A DNA stretch of 64,000 nt from JABSOG01 sp965277695 (GCA_965277695.1 CBDIDQ010000054.1:62001-126000), one strand, 5' to 3'. Shown: positions 51,614 to 61,830, counted from the stretch's first letter. Program-made: numbers and translations. Notes: generated by a model from the sequence alone, not told the origin.

Positions 51614-54405
51614 TCGCTGGGGCTTGCACTGTAGGGGAAGACTGGCTCTAAGGTGCCGTTGTTGTCAGTGACGGTTAGGTGGTAGTGATAGCCGTAATTG
51701 TGGTGGTTGTGGCCGTTGTGTTTGTCGAGGAAAGCCCCACCTGATGCTGTTAGGTCGGCATTGTGATAGTAGTCTTCAAAATAGTAGCCTGATGTGGTGA
51801 TGAAGGTCTTTTCTGTTGCTGAGCTGTTTATTGCGGAAATGGCCTCGCTGGTCATTGGGCCTACGTCTGATAGTTTGGTTCCTTTGCTGATGTCGTATTG
51901 ATCAATTAATTGACAGTTTCGTTGTCCTGATATGTCACAACCTGTGGTTGAATTGATGTTGTCATAGTCTCTGGTTTGCCAGCTACTTTGGGCCAGTACA
52001 TTGGCTGCGTTGTAAGGACCATGGATGGGGAAGCCGTCGGTGGCATAACCATAGATAGGGGAATGGCTCTGGCCGTCATCATTGAATAAGTCTTGCAGAC
52101 AGCGGGAAAATCCATGGTGATGGTAATTGCCTCGGTGGTCGGTGTGACCATTACATAAGTCTACATCGTAAAATTCAAATTTAACGGCAATATTGTGCCA
52201 GCTATCTTGCTTATTGTAGCTCAAGCCTTGAGTCCAACCATTTTCATTTCTATTTCCATTTTCATTTCCATTATCTAGGCGGTGATCGACGCTTGCATTG
52301 GCGATTGATGCGGTATTTATGGCTGTTATTATGATGGTATCGGGGCCACTGTCTTCGATACCGTCATTGACAACCAAATTGAGTCGATAATCGCCGCTGA
52401 CATCGGCGGTGAAAGCAGGGTTGGCTACTGTTCTGTCAGATAAGCTGGTGTTGCTGCCATTGGGGATAGTATCGAATGTCCAGAGGTAAGTCAGGGCATT
52501 GCCATCGGGATCGCTGCTGTTGCTGCCATTTAGGTTGACTAGTGAACCTATTGTAATTGTTTGATCGTTGCCTGCATCGGCGGTTGGTGGTGCATTGGTG
52601 GCGATGATAAGCATGCCGTCTGGATCACTGTCCTCTATGCTGTCGTTGACCACTAAAGTAAAGACATAGTGACCATTGATGTCTGGGGTGAACGTGGGTT
52701 TGGCTCGGTTGGCATTGAATAATACGGCGGTACTGCCGCTGGGGCGTTCAAAGACTTGCCACAGATAGGTGAGGGTATTGCCATCGCCGTCGGTGCTGTT
52801 GCTGCCATCAAGGGTTACTTGTGTACCGGTGTTAATTGTTTGGTCGTTGCCTGCATCGGCTATGGGTCGGGTGTTGTTGTTGACGGTGGTGGCGGTAATG
52901 GTTACCTGATCGGGTTCGCTGATCCGGTTGCGGTCGTCAACTAGCAGATTGAGGACATAATTGCCGTCAAGATCGGCAGTAAAAGTCGGTGCAACGACAT
53001 TGGTTGCCGACAAGCTGGCATTGCTGCCTGGTGGGCGAGAGGAGAAACTCCAGCGAAAATTGAGATCATCGCCGTTGATATCAGAGCTGTCGCTGCCATC
53101 GAGTGTGACTACTGCGCCTGTATTGACTGCCTGATCGGTGCCGGCGTTGGCAATCGGGGTGTTATTAACGACGCTATAGGTGACAGAATCGATGTTACTG
53201 TCAACCAGACCATCATTGACAACTAAAGAGATTAAATAATCACCGCGAATATCGGCAATAAAAGTCGGGTTGACTAGGCTGCTATCAGATAGCTCCGCGT
53301 TGCTGCCGTTGGGTTTGGCATTGAAGGTCCAGCGATAGCTGAGGCTATTGCCATCGGTATCAGTGCTACCGCTGCCGTCGAGTTGTACCAGCAATTTGGC
53401 GGAGACAATTTGATCTTCTCCTGCATTGGCTACGGGTGGGGTATTACTGTCGGCAGTACTGGCACTGACGGTGATACTATCAGTCATACTGTTAATTGTG
53501 CCGTCGTTGACGGTTAAATCAAAGCTATAGTTGCCATCGACATCAGCAATAAATGAAGGTGATTGATTGGCTATATTGGATAAGGTGGCGGTGCTGCCTG
53601 CGGGTTGATTGTTGATTTGCCATAAAAAAGTCAGTGGGTCGCCGTTAAAGTCTGTACTGTTACTGCCATTAAGGATGACTCGGGAGCCGGTAATGACTGC
53701 TATATCGCTACCCGCATCAGCAGTCGGGGCGGTATTAATGGCTTCGATGCTGACGCTATCGGCAACACTTTCAACAGCCCCGTCATTGACGGTTAAACTA
53801 AATTGATACATGCCCGCCAAGCTTGGGATAAAGGTAAACGTCACATCATTATTGTTTGATAAATCAATGATGCTGTCTTCGGGGGCGGCGTCTAGTGACC
53901 AGCTATAAGTGAGTGGATCGCCATTGAGGTCTGAGCTTTGGCTGCCATCAAGTATGACGGCAAACCCTTTGTCTACCACATTGTCATTACCTGCATGAGC
54001 GAGCGGGGCTGAGTTGGTGGCTATGACCGAGATAGTATCGGGCGTACTATTGCTAGTACCGTCACTGACGGCGAGGGAGAAAAGGTAATTGCCTGGTAAA
54101 TCTGCAACAAAAGTCGGTGAGGCAAGGGTATTATTCGATAAAAAAGCCGCGCTGTTGGCTGGCATGGCCGTAATTGTCCAGTTGTAGGCAAGACTGTCAC
54201 CATCGGCATCGAAACTGTTATTGCCATTTAAAGCAACGGTAGTACCTTTGGCTACGGTTTGGTCAGATCCAGCATCCGCAACAGGTGCTACATTGACTGG
54301 TGGTAGTGTTGTTCCGCCGCCAGTGTTATTACCGGAACTGTCACCGCCACCACCACAAGCTGTTAGCAGTAAAGTCAGCAGCAAAACATTTAATCGATAA
54401 GACAC
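51607..54405 (-). CDS. Lipoprotein with seven PKD-like repeats and a C-terminal YHYH domain
   Basis: 932 residues. A lipoprotein signal (LLLTACGGGG, Cys at about 17) and a Gly-rich linker lead to seven tandem repeats of about 90 residues, each starting P-x-A-[DHN]-A-G-x-D (for example PVADAGSDQTV) and containing S-x-D-x-[ND]-G-D-x-L and FxAD. These are PKD/Ig-like domains. A partial eighth start is seen. The last 190 residues have YHYH-protein marks: CNGHTDHRGNYHHHG, YGYATDGFPIHGPY and GYHYHLTVT. Probably anchored at the cell surface. Function unknown; the YHYH domain is His-rich and may bind metal. Confidence 0.85.
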   Translation of the reverse strand: MSYRLNVLLLTLLLTACGGGGDSSGNNTGGGTTLPPVNVAPVADAGSDQTVAKGTTVALNGNNSFDADGDSLAYNWTITAMPANSAAFLSNNTLASPTFVADLPGNYLFSLAVSDGTSNSTPDTISVIATNSAPLAHAGNDNVVDKGFAVILDGSQSSDLNGDPLTYSWSLDAAPEDSIIDLSNNNDVTFTFIPSLAGMYQFSLTVNDGAVESVADSVSIEAINTAPTADAGSDIAVITGSRVILNGSNSTDFNGDPLTFLWQINNQPAGSTATLSNIANQSPSFIADVDGNYSFDLTVNDGTINSMTDSITVSASTADSNTPPVANAGEDQIVSAKLLVQLDGSGSTDTDGNSLSYRWTFNAKPNGSNAELSDSSLVNPTFIADIRGDYLISLVVNDGLVDSNIDSVTYSVVNNTPIANAGTDQAVNTGAVVTLDGSDSSDINGDDLNFRWSFSSRPPGSNASLSATNVVAPTFTADLDGNYVLNLLVDDRNRISEPDQVTITATTVNNNTRPIADAGNDQTINTGTQVTLDGSNSTDGDGNTLTYLWQVFERPSGSTAVLFNANRAKPTFTPDINGHYVFTLVVNDSIEDSDPDGMLIIATNAPPTADAGNDQTITIGSLVNLNGSNSSDPDGNALTYLWTFDTIPNGSNTSLSDRTVANPAFTADVSGDYRLNLVVNDGIEDSGPDTIIITAINTASIANASVDHRLDNGNENGNRNENGWTQGLSYNKQDSWHNIAVKFEFYDVDLCNGHTDHRGNYHHHGFSRCLQDLFNDDGQSHSPIYGYATDGFPIHGPYNAANVLAQSSWQTRDYDNINSTTGCDISGQRNCQLIDQYDISKGTKLSDVGPMTSEAISAINSSATEKTFITTSGYYFEDYYHNADLTASGGAFLDKHNGHNHHNYGYHYHLTVTDNNGTLEPVFPYSASPSDY

Positions 54406-54468
54406 GGTTTAATCCTCAAAGCCAGTTATTATGTAAGGCATAGCAAGAACAACGCCAACCTACAAACC

Positions 54469-56277
54469 TCAGCCCAAAGGCGTAAACGGCGAATACACCG
54501 CTAAAAACTTGTCTTGATGGGATAAATATTGAGTTAATGACAAATCCAAAGTCGCTAGGCTCTTCAACAATTCCTGCTGTAAAAACGGTGAGTCAACATC
54601 AAGCTGATTGAAAATGGTATGGCTGTGCAGGGTGGCTAAACGAATCACTGCCAGACCTTGCTCGACTTTTTTAGCACTGCTAATGGTGGTTTCTGGGTTG
54701 TTGATTTGGCGGAATAGTTCGCTGCTGACTTTCGGCAGTTGCCAGTTTTTGGCTAGGGTTGTGACTTGTTGTTTATGGTGGTCTGAGAGTTTTTGGCCAA
54801 ACAGGCGGCTGATAGAAAAGGCGTCTTCAACGGCGATGGTTTTTTGCCGATAGAGACGGCAGCCACTGGCTTGTAATTCTCGGCTCAGATATAACGGCGC
54901 GAGCCAGAAGGTGGTATATAAAGCGAGTTCTTCAACACTGATCAAATCACAAAATTGGGCGTAGTATTTGACTGCCTGAGTCAGGCATTGCTGGCGATTG
55001 TTGACCAAGTGATAACCCGGGAATTGATTTTTTACCACAATTCCCATCAGTGCACCTTGAGTGAGCAAAGGGCCAAGGCGATTAAGACCGAGCATGGCAA
55101 TGGCGTGTTTGGTGTCGGTGATCTGCACGTCTTTGTTGGCCGCTTGCGAGGCTGTTTTGGTTAAAAGCTCGCCTAGTGACTGACTTTGACTGATTTGTTC
55201 GGCGATTTTATTTAAATCGGGTTGATCAAATAAATCGGCGACTAGTTCAGCGGTATTGTTTGTCGGGGTGAAAATGTCTTTGTCTGCGTCGGCTGCTGTT
55301 TGCGTATCAGGCTGGAGTGTTAGATCTAGCTGCTTTTCGATGCAATATTTTTTCAGCGGGGCTTCCCATAGCAATGAATATAGACGAGGGTCTTCGCAGC
55401 GGTAACAGGGTTGTAAATTGGCAATGTGTTGGTTGCCGATCACCACAAAACGACCTTTAATTGTCGGCTCTTGGGCCGGGAATAAAAATACCAGATGGCT
55501 GTCGCTGGCAAGGGAGTGCATCACCATGGCGAGTTGCTCGTTTTTCAACATCACTAAGGTACCTTCGCTAATTCCTTTGCCTGCAAGGCTATTGGCGGTA
55601 TCGTCGGCAATTTGTTGTGAGCTGGTGGATGCTGATAAGTAGAGGTTTTTTAGTGCGCAGGCAATGGTTTGGTTTTTATCTGTTGTGGTCAATTGCTTGG
55701 CTAGTTGATTGGCAAATCGGACAATGCCAGCGTGATCGCCCACCGGATGTTTGGGGTTGTAGCGGCTTGGCAGCGATGCGCTGATGCTGTGTAACCATAG
55801 CGGGTCGAGCACTTTACGCTGGGTCAGTAGTTTATAACTCAAAGCAGTGCCTTTGTTTAATTGGCTTTTTTCACTATCGCTTAGCGGTTGGCCGCTGGCT
55901 TGTTTGTTCAGTAAGGCCAAACTGGCGATATTACTGGTTAAAGTGGCGGCTATCAGGCTGATGCGGGGAAATAGGCTCCATTGTCGTTGTGACACAATCA
56001 GGGCGGTGGTGATTAACGCTTTGACGGTGAAATTGGTTAGATAATCATAATGGGGTTTGGTTTGGTGTAATTGCGCGATAAATTTACCCGGGTGTAGGGC
56101 GAAGGCCGATTCGATTTTTTGTGCCAGTGCAATCGCTTCAGGGTAGATTTTATTCAGCCCCTCGGCCGATTGCCAGCTGGTGAGGATTTGCGTCACCCGT
56201 TTAAACAGCTGCTCGATGGTCAAGGCTGCGGGCTTGGCGGCTGACTCGTTATTGGCATGTGCTTGATTATTTGACAA
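54469..56277 (-). CDS. HDOD domain-containing protein
   Basis: 602 residues from a TTG two bases after the DUF3192 stop. The N-terminal 270 residues are helical and HD-like in outline but lack a clear HD metal pair. The C-terminal part (about 345-560) fits HDOD: NKIAEQISQSQSLGELLTKTASQA, DTKHAIAMLGLNRLGPLLTQG. HDOD proteins are signalling scaffolds without known catalytic activity. No clear ribosome site is seen for the TTG, but the coupling suggests translation reinitiation. End of the xni-SDR-DUF3192-HDOD operon. Confidence 0.72.
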   Translation of the reverse strand: MSNNQAHANNESAAKPAALTIEQLFKRVTQILTSWQSAEGLNKIYPEAIALAQKIESAFALHPGKFIAQLHQTKPHYDYLTNFTVKALITTALIVSQRQWSLFPRISLIAATLTSNIASLALLNKQASGQPLSDSEKSQLNKGTALSYKLLTQRKVLDPLWLHSISASLPSRYNPKHPVGDHAGIVRFANQLAKQLTTTDKNQTIACALKNLYLSASTSSQQIADDTANSLAGKGISEGTLVMLKNEQLAMVMHSLASDSHLVFLFPAQEPTIKGRFVVIGNQHIANLQPCYRCEDPRLYSLLWEAPLKKYCIEKQLDLTLQPDTQTAADADKDIFTPTNNTAELVADLFDQPDLNKIAEQISQSQSLGELLTKTASQAANKDVQITDTKHAIAMLGLNRLGPLLTQGALMGIVVKNQFPGYHLVNNRQQCLTQAVKYYAQFCDLISVEELALYTTFWLAPLYLSRELQASGCRLYRQKTIAVEDAFSISRLFGQKLSDHHKQQVTTLAKNWQLPKVSSELFRQINNPETTISSAKKVEQGLAVIRLATLHSHTIFNQLDVDSPFLQQELLKSLATLDLSLTQYLSHQDKFLAVYSPFTPLG

Positions 56278-56279
56278 GG

Positions 56280-56687
56280 TTAATATGACTGATATTGAGT
56301 ATAGGCATCATTACCCCAAGCAATAAGTAAGCCATTGAGAAAGAGTAATGGTGTACACTCGTCTTTACTGGTGATGCCGTCGCTTTTGATGTTGCGGGTG
56401 CGGTAAAACAGCACCTGATAAATAACCCCTTTGACGCGTTTAGCTTCGGTGATATCAGGTGGACCAAGGTAATCAATCATGCTGTGTCTGGCGGTTTGTT
56501 TATCCAGTGATAACGTATCGAAGTATTTGAGGTTGAATTCTTGACGAGCAATCAAATCCATCCGAGCCGGATCGTCTTGATAAAACAGCATGACACTGCC
56601 AGCAAACACAATATAACCCAGTGCGCCAAAAAACATATAAACGGCAATTTTGCTATTCACCAATGGTCGTCCTTGCTGCAATGTCAT
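56280..56687 (-). CDS. DUF3192 family membrane-anchored protein
   Basis: 135 residues. One N-terminal transmembrane helix (about 13-35, IAVYMFFGALGYIVFAGSVMLFY) precedes a domain with DYLGPPDITEAKRVKGVIYQVLFYRT, KDECTPLLFLNGLLIAWG and a terminal YTQYQ. I associate this motif set with DUF3192, a family of Vibrio/Shewanella-type bacteria of unknown function. The start ATG directly follows the SDR stop codon. Only one Cys (TPL-adjacent), so no lipobox. Confidence 0.78.
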   Translation of the reverse strand: MTLQQGRPLVNSKIAVYMFFGALGYIVFAGSVMLFYQDDPARMDLIARQEFNLKYFDTLSLDKQTARHSMIDYLGPPDITEAKRVKGVIYQVLFYRTRNIKSDGITSKDECTPLLFLNGLLIAWGNDAYTQYQSY

Positions 56688-57383
56688 TTACCATGGCAGC
56701 GGTTGGCCGTCATAATTGATAAATTCACCTGATCCTGTGGTTGTCAGGTTTTCAATTACACTAGCCATACCAGCGATTGAGGTATCGGTATCAATTAGTG
56801 CGTTAGTGCCGCCCATCCTAGTTTGAACCCAGCCCGGGTGCAGTGCGACCACACTGATATTGAATTTCTTCAAGTCAATTGACAGGCTTTTAACAATGGC
56901 ATTCAGCGCCGTTTTTGATGAGCGGTAAATGTAGCTGCCGCCGCTGCTATTGTCACTAATGCAGCCCATTTTGCTGCTGATAAACGCCACTTTGGATGGT
57001 GTGCCAAACTGGAGGTTTTTGCTTAATGCCTCGGTAACTAACATCGGTGAAATACTGTTGATCAGCAGTGTTTGTTGCCACAGCTCAATTTGTTCGTTTG
57101 AGGTGTGGCCAAAGGTGTGCTCTTTGGAGCCATGGACACCCGCATTGTTGATCAGCAGATTAAGGGTGATGCCTGTCATTGACTGCTTTAATTTGGCGAT
57201 GGATGCCGGTTGAGACACATCGAGTTTCAGCAGGGTCAGGTGATTGTAGTGGGTGGTTTTTTCCAGCAAAGCGTGATGTTCATCACGATAGGTGGCATAA
57301 ACTTGCCAGTTTTGCTGACAATAATGTTCGACAAATTTAAGCCCAATGCCGCGATTAGCACCGGTAATTAGTACTGATTTCAT
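56688..57383 (-). CDS. SDR family oxidoreductase
   Basis: 231 residues, classical short-chain dehydrogenase layout: cofactor loop TGANRGIGL, NNAGVHG, the catalytic Ser in VAFISSKMG and the YxxxK as YRSSKTALN. The end is a typical HPGWVQTRMGG. It probably uses NADP(H). Its substrate is unknown. It overlaps the xni stop by four bases and is followed without gap by the DUF3192 gene. Confidence 0.9.
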   Translation of the reverse strand: MKSVLITGANRGIGLKFVEHYCQQNWQVYATYRDEHHALLEKTTHYNHLTLLKLDVSQPASIAKLKQSMTGITLNLLINNAGVHGSKEHTFGHTSNEQIELWQQTLLINSISPMLVTEALSKNLQFGTPSKVAFISSKMGCISDNSSGGSYIYRSSKTALNAIVKSLSIDLKKFNISVVALHPGWVQTRMGGTNALIDTDTSIAGMASVIENLTTTGSGEFINYDGQPLPW

Positions 57384-58198
57384 GGTGATAACGTATTCTC
57401 TTTCTTAGGTAACCTAATGTCTTTTAAATTTAATCCTAGCTGGATATCTGATTTTATTGCCACCAGCTGACGACATAATTTAAAGGTTTCGAGGTTATTG
57501 TGCAATTTTTCTCGCAGTTTTTTTGTCAGTACTTCACTGTCCAACGCTGCTTTCATTGACGGGTGTTTTAATAATATATCTAAAGCGGCTTTTGGGCCAA
57601 CACCCGGCAAGCCTGGAATGTTATTGCTGGAGTCGCCGACCAATGACCAGTAGTTGATCAGTTGCTGTGAGTTGACGCCAAATTTTTCTTCAATGTACTT
57701 TTCAGTGAGGTATTTTCGGGCGAAGTAGTCATACACTTCAATATCGTCAGACAGCAGCTGTAAAAAACCTTTATCGGTCGATACTATGGTGGATTGGTGT
57801 TGGTTATCTTGGACTTTAATCGCCAGTGCGCCAATAAGGTCATCGGCTTCTTGGGCGGGTTGCTGGTGAATGGTCAGGCCGGTGTTGCTGATTGCCTGCT
57901 TTATGTGTGCCATGCCATCAGCCAGAATGATTGGCATTGGCTGACGCCCTGCTTTGTATTGCGGATAAATTTGATGTCGCCAACTCTCGCCGGGGGCATC
58001 AAATACCACAATGCCATGGCTGGGGTTGATTGTGATCAGTAGTTTTTTGATCGCCTGCTCAATTGCCGCAATGGTATTGTGAATAATCTGTTGTCGAGTA
58101 CTGTCGCTGACGTCATTAGGCAGCGGTAAATAGGGGCGCTCTTGGGCGGCGTAAATCCGCCGAATAAGATTGAGCGCATCTATGATCATTACCTGCAT
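57380..58198 (-). CDS. xni: Flap endonuclease Xni (5'-3' exonuclease-like)
   Basis: 272 residues (E. coli Xni 251). The metal-ligand acidic residues are visible in VMIIDALNLIRRIYA, VVFDAPGESWRHQIYPQYKAGR, EADDLIGALA and STDKGFLQLL, and the helix-hairpin-helix DNA-binding site as IPGLPGVGPKAALDIL. It resembles the 5'-nuclease domain of DNA polymerase I. First gene of a four-gene operon. Near ppnN, as in E. coli (ygdG/ygdH). Confidence 0.93.
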   Translation of the reverse strand: MQVMIIDALNLIRRIYAAQERPYLPLPNDVSDSTRQQIIHNTIAAIEQAIKKLLITINPSHGIVVFDAPGESWRHQIYPQYKAGRQPMPIILADGMAHIKQAISNTGLTIHQQPAQEADDLIGALAIKVQDNQHQSTIVSTDKGFLQLLSDDIEVYDYFARKYLTEKYIEEKFGVNSQQLINYWSLVGDSSNNIPGLPGVGPKAALDILLKHPSMKAALDSEVLTKKLREKLHNNLETFKLCRQLVAIKSDIQLGLNLKDIRLPKKENTLSP

Positions 58199-58240
58199 GA
58201 AAAAAGTATCCTGATGATTTTGGCGTTTATCATAGCTTAG

Positions 58241-58295
58241 GCTTCGCGAAATTAATAATGAATAATTAACAATTAAACGCTAAATCAAAAGCAAA
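58241..58295. repeat. Dispersed repeat copy (GCTTCGCGAAATTAA)
   Basis: The first 15 bases are identical to the copy at 37211. ATTAA-type units and AAATCAAAAGC follow, similar to the end of the other copies. It lies between xni and ppnN. Confidence 0.55.
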
Positions 58296-58318
58296 ATCAG
58301 CCGCTATTCTCCTTCATT

Positions 58319-59674
58319 TCAAGCTGTGATCTTATAACATGGCACGTATTCGGTACCTGGCAGTTTCATTCGTTGCTGTTGCACAAAGGCTTTGAGTAGT
58401 TTATCAACCAGCTTCATGATGGCCGGATCGCCATGCAGTTCAAATGGTCCGTTGCGGGAGATCTCTTTAATGCCTTCATCTTTGACGTTACCAGCGACGA
58501 TGCCAGAAAACGCTCGGCGTAAATTGGCGGCTAGTTGCTCGGTGCTCTGGTTTAGGCTTAAATTCAATTTTGACATGTTATCGTGATTGGGCTCAAAGGG
58601 TAGTTGAAACTCAGGTTCGATTTTTAGTGTCCAGTTGTAATAATAGGCATCACCACTGGCCTTACGATACTCTCTGACATCTTTCATCTTGGCTTTAAGC
58701 GTACTGGCGACTTTAGCCGGATCGTCAATAATGATTTCAAATTTGTCCAATGCTTCTTGACCTAGGGTCTGGTCGATGAACTTTTCAATTTCTCGAAAGT
58801 ATTCCTCACTTTCTTTGGGACCGGTAAGGATGATCGGCAGCTGTTGTTTTTGATTCTCTGGATGTAACATGATCCCGAGAATATATAGCAGCTCCTCTGA
58901 GGTACCCGCACCACCGGGAAAGATGATAATGCCATGGGATGAACGCACAAAGGCTTCAAGACGTTTTTCAATATCAGGTAGAATCACTAGCTCGTTGACA
59001 ATAGGGTTAGGCGGCTCGGCGGCGATAATGCTCGGCTCAGTTAAACCCAAATAACGACCATCGGTAATACGTTGCTTTGAATGACCTAAGGCAGCGCCTT
59101 TCATCGGTCCTTTCATTGCACCTGGACCACACCCGGTACAAATATTTAATCCACGCAAGCCGAGTTGATAACCCACCTCTTTGGTATATTTGTATTCAAT
59201 ATCATTAATTGAATGGCCACCCCAGCAAACGATGATATTTGGATCGCGATTGGCTTCAATAAAGTTGGCGTTACGCAAGATATCAAAAACCACATGGGTA
59301 ATATGGTTGGTGCTGGTCAGGTTGATTGACTGCTCGGCGTTATAACGGGTGTTGATAAACAGAATATCCCGCAACACAGAAAATAAATGCTCGTGAATGC
59401 CCTTGATGATTTCACCATCAACAAAAGCCGTTTGCGGTGGATTAAACAATTCTAGTTTAATGCCACGCTCACGACGCAAAACATTGACATCAAAGGTTTT
59501 AAAGCGTTCATATATTTCAGTACTACTATCGGTAGTGCTGCCGACATTGAGTACAGCTAATGAGCAGTTTCGGTAAATTTGATAAAGCTGACTGGTGGAG
59601 GAGTTTTTTAGTCGATCAACTTCAAGTTGCGACAGCATGGATAAAGACCCCACCGGATTCAGTTGTACGGACAT
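58319..59674 (-). CDS. ppnN: Nucleotide 5'-monophosphate nucleosidase PpnN
   Basis: 451 residues, nearly identical in length and layout to E. coli PpnN (YgdH, 454), which hydrolyses purine and pyrimidine monophosphates and is controlled by (p)ppGpp. LOG-type motifs: VCWGGHSI, CTGCGPGAMKGPMKGA, IIFPGGAGTSEELLY and ILTGPKES. The N- and C-terminal extra domains of this long form (SQLEVDRLKNSS, RRAFSGIVAGNVKDEG) are kept. Transcribed toward xni. Confidence 0.96.
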   Translation of the reverse strand: MSVQLNPVGSLSMLSQLEVDRLKNSSTSQLYQIYRNCSLAVLNVGSTTDSSTEIYERFKTFDVNVLRRERGIKLELFNPPQTAFVDGEIIKGIHEHLFSVLRDILFINTRYNAEQSINLTSTNHITHVVFDILRNANFIEANRDPNIIVCWGGHSINDIEYKYTKEVGYQLGLRGLNICTGCGPGAMKGPMKGAALGHSKQRITDGRYLGLTEPSIIAAEPPNPIVNELVILPDIEKRLEAFVRSSHGIIIFPGGAGTSEELLYILGIMLHPENQKQQLPIILTGPKESEEYFREIEKFIDQTLGQEALDKFEIIIDDPAKVASTLKAKMKDVREYRKASGDAYYYNWTLKIEPEFQLPFEPNHDNMSKLNLSLNQSTEQLAANLRRAFSGIVAGNVKDEGIKEISRNGPFELHGDPAIMKLVDKLLKAFVQQQRMKLPGTEYVPCYKITA

Positions 59675-59772
59675 AGTTTCTCCTGAGATTGAATGCTAAC
59701 TAACTGACTATAGTGTGTTTTTAGTCAAAAGCACAGGGAAACCAAGGGAATGAACAACAACTGAACAATTAA

Positions 59773-59796
59773 CAGGCGCGAACGAATTCGCACCTG
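59773..59796 (-). terminator. Terminator hairpin after the DUF885 gene
   Basis: CAGG-(c)-GCGAA-cgaa-TTCGC-(a)-CCTG forms a 9-bp stem with one mismatch. On the minus strand it is followed by TTAATTGTT. It lies 50 bases after the DUF885 stop and before the ppnN promoter. A threefold 12-base repeat (GAGGAGAACCAG, 59808-59841) separates it from the stop. Confidence 0.5.
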
Positions 59797-59845
59797 TGCA
59801 GGGAACGCGTAGGAGAACCAGAGGAGAACCAGAGGAGAACTGATT

Positions 59846-61729
59846 TTATGGCACCAACTGCGCAGCAATATAGCGATCAATCACTTGCTCAAGAATATCC
59901 AACGGCATCGAACCATGACCAATCACGGTGCTGTGGAACTCGCGAACATCATATAATTCGCCAAGTTGCTGCTGCGCTTTATCGCGTAACTCGATAATTT
60001 TCAACATGCCTGTCATATACGCCGTTGCTTGACCGGGGAAAACACTGTAACGGGCAATTGCACCGGGAAAACCAACATTGTTGATATGAAAAGTATTGGC
60101 TTGATCGACCGTCCAACCCAGACTGTGAATACCAGTGTCGACCACCAATCGAGCCGCTCGCATTGCTTCAAATTGCAAACGTCCTAAATCCCCATAAACA
60201 TCGTTTTGGTACCAGCCCAAATCAGCGGCGAGTCGTTCGGCATATAAAGCCCAGCCTTCGGTAAATACGGTGAAGTTGGCTTTGCGACGAAACAGTGGCA
60301 AGTCTAGCTCATTAGCCAGTGCGATTTGTAAATGATGCCCCGGCACGGCTTCGTGATAGGCCAGCGTTGGCATGGTGGTATAGTTCAAAGTGCCAGTTGT
60401 TTGGGCGAAAAAAGCCCCGGGTCGAGTGCCATCATCAGATCCTCTGATATAAAAGCCACCACTAGTGCCGCCAACCACAATCACTTCTTGCTGCGGTAAA
60501 ACCGCAAATATATCAGGCAGTTTGGTATAGGTCTCAGCTATCAGGTCTTGATAAAATGCCACGGCTTCAGTGCCGGGAATTTTTGCCGCCTCAGCATTAA
60601 CTCGGGTATAAAGCTGGCTCAGGCTTTCATCTTGCGGATAACCCAGCTGATCAAACAGCACCCGCATTTGGCTGTGAATTCGTGCCAGCTCATCTATCCC
60701 TTGCTGGTGCACTTGGTTGACGGTTTTGTTGCTGGTGGTATAAAAGCGTAAGGCAAAATCATAAAAATCTTGGCCACCGGGAAATTGACCAAAACCAATA
60801 TTGGTTGGTGCTTCACTCAGTAAAGTGGTCATCCGGGCAGATAGCCGCTGGTAAGCTGGTTGCACCCTTTGTTCAATGATTTGTTTGAGCTTGTCATCCA
60901 TTGCTTGTTTATCGGCATCGCTGATGCTGCTCAAACCGCTGACGGCTTGATTAAACGTTTGATAATAGGAGGTCGCCGTCACCGTGCTATTAGCAATAGC
61001 TGCAACCTGGCTTTGTGAAAACGCAAGGGTGAAAGCAGGCTCAATAACACCAGCTGCCTTGCGAGCATCGGTTAGGACGATGATCTGATCAAAACGACGG
61101 CCAACTTGATTGAGTAAATCAAGGTATTGCTCGGCTTCGCTTTGATTGCTCAGTGATAACATGCTGGTAAAAAACAGTTCGGTATTGCCGTGCTGGCCAA
61201 ATAAACCGTAAGTGGTGGGATAATCAAAGTCTTTGAATTGCGCCCATTCGAGCTGATATAACAAGTCGGCCTCAAAAATATCATAATTGAGCTGGTTAGC
61301 TGCGGATAAACTACTGCGGTCAAACTGTTGCAATATGCCCAGCATAAGCGCTTTAATGGCGGCACTTTGTGCGGTAAATTCATCGGAAATATCTGTTAGT
61401 TCAATGGTGTCCAGCGGTAAAGAATCGAGTTGACCACTGGCAATAATATTCTGTGGATTGCGTTTGGCGAGTAATTCAAAGGCGCTGTCAAAAAAAGCAC
61501 TTGGTGCTAGACCATCAAGCTCCGCTGCCACTTGGGCAACAAGTTGAGCGGTATCAGCTAATTGGTAATTGGCAACATCATCAAGCGGCGGTATTTCGAT
61601 AACGACTGGCGGTGGTGGCGGAGGCACAACAACAACCGGGTCATTACCGCCGCCGGAGCCGCCGCCGCAGCTAGAAAGGATGATGAAAGATGAGAGAAGT
61701 AAAACTGCTGGTAAGGTAGAGATTTTCAT
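59846..61729 (-). CDS. DUF885 family lipoprotein (putative peptidase)
   Basis: 627 residues. A lipobox (ILSSC, Cys at about 21) is followed by a Gly/Pro-rich linker (PPPPPPVV). The main body matches DUF885, with the zinc-motif-like YHEAVPGHHLQIALANE and FTEGWALYAERLA near the end. DUF885 proteins are predicted zinc metalloproteases. Anchored in the membrane, it could degrade peptides. Monocistronic by appearance. Confidence 0.88.
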   Translation of the reverse strand: MKISTLPAVLLLSSFIILSSCGGGSGGGNDPVVVVPPPPPPVVIEIPPLDDVANYQLADTAQLVAQVAAELDGLAPSAFFDSAFELLAKRNPQNIIASGQLDSLPLDTIELTDISDEFTAQSAAIKALMLGILQQFDRSSLSAANQLNYDIFEADLLYQLEWAQFKDFDYPTTYGLFGQHGNTELFFTSMLSLSNQSEAEQYLDLLNQVGRRFDQIIVLTDARKAAGVIEPAFTLAFSQSQVAAIANSTVTATSYYQTFNQAVSGLSSISDADKQAMDDKLKQIIEQRVQPAYQRLSARMTTLLSEAPTNIGFGQFPGGQDFYDFALRFYTTSNKTVNQVHQQGIDELARIHSQMRVLFDQLGYPQDESLSQLYTRVNAEAAKIPGTEAVAFYQDLIAETYTKLPDIFAVLPQQEVIVVGGTSGGFYIRGSDDGTRPGAFFAQTTGTLNYTTMPTLAYHEAVPGHHLQIALANELDLPLFRRKANFTVFTEGWALYAERLAADLGWYQNDVYGDLGRLQFEAMRAARLVVDTGIHSLGWTVDQANTFHINNVGFPGAIARYSVFPGQATAYMTGMLKIIELRDKAQQQLGELYDVREFHSTVIGHGSMPLDILEQVIDRYIAAQLVP

Positions 61730-61830
61730 TAGCTTGCTCTTTGGCTGAGGTTTTTTTAACCATACGCCGTTTTTTTGAGATTTGCTAATGGGTGCGATAA
61801 ATATGCTGACTGCTGCTGCTACCCTAATTA

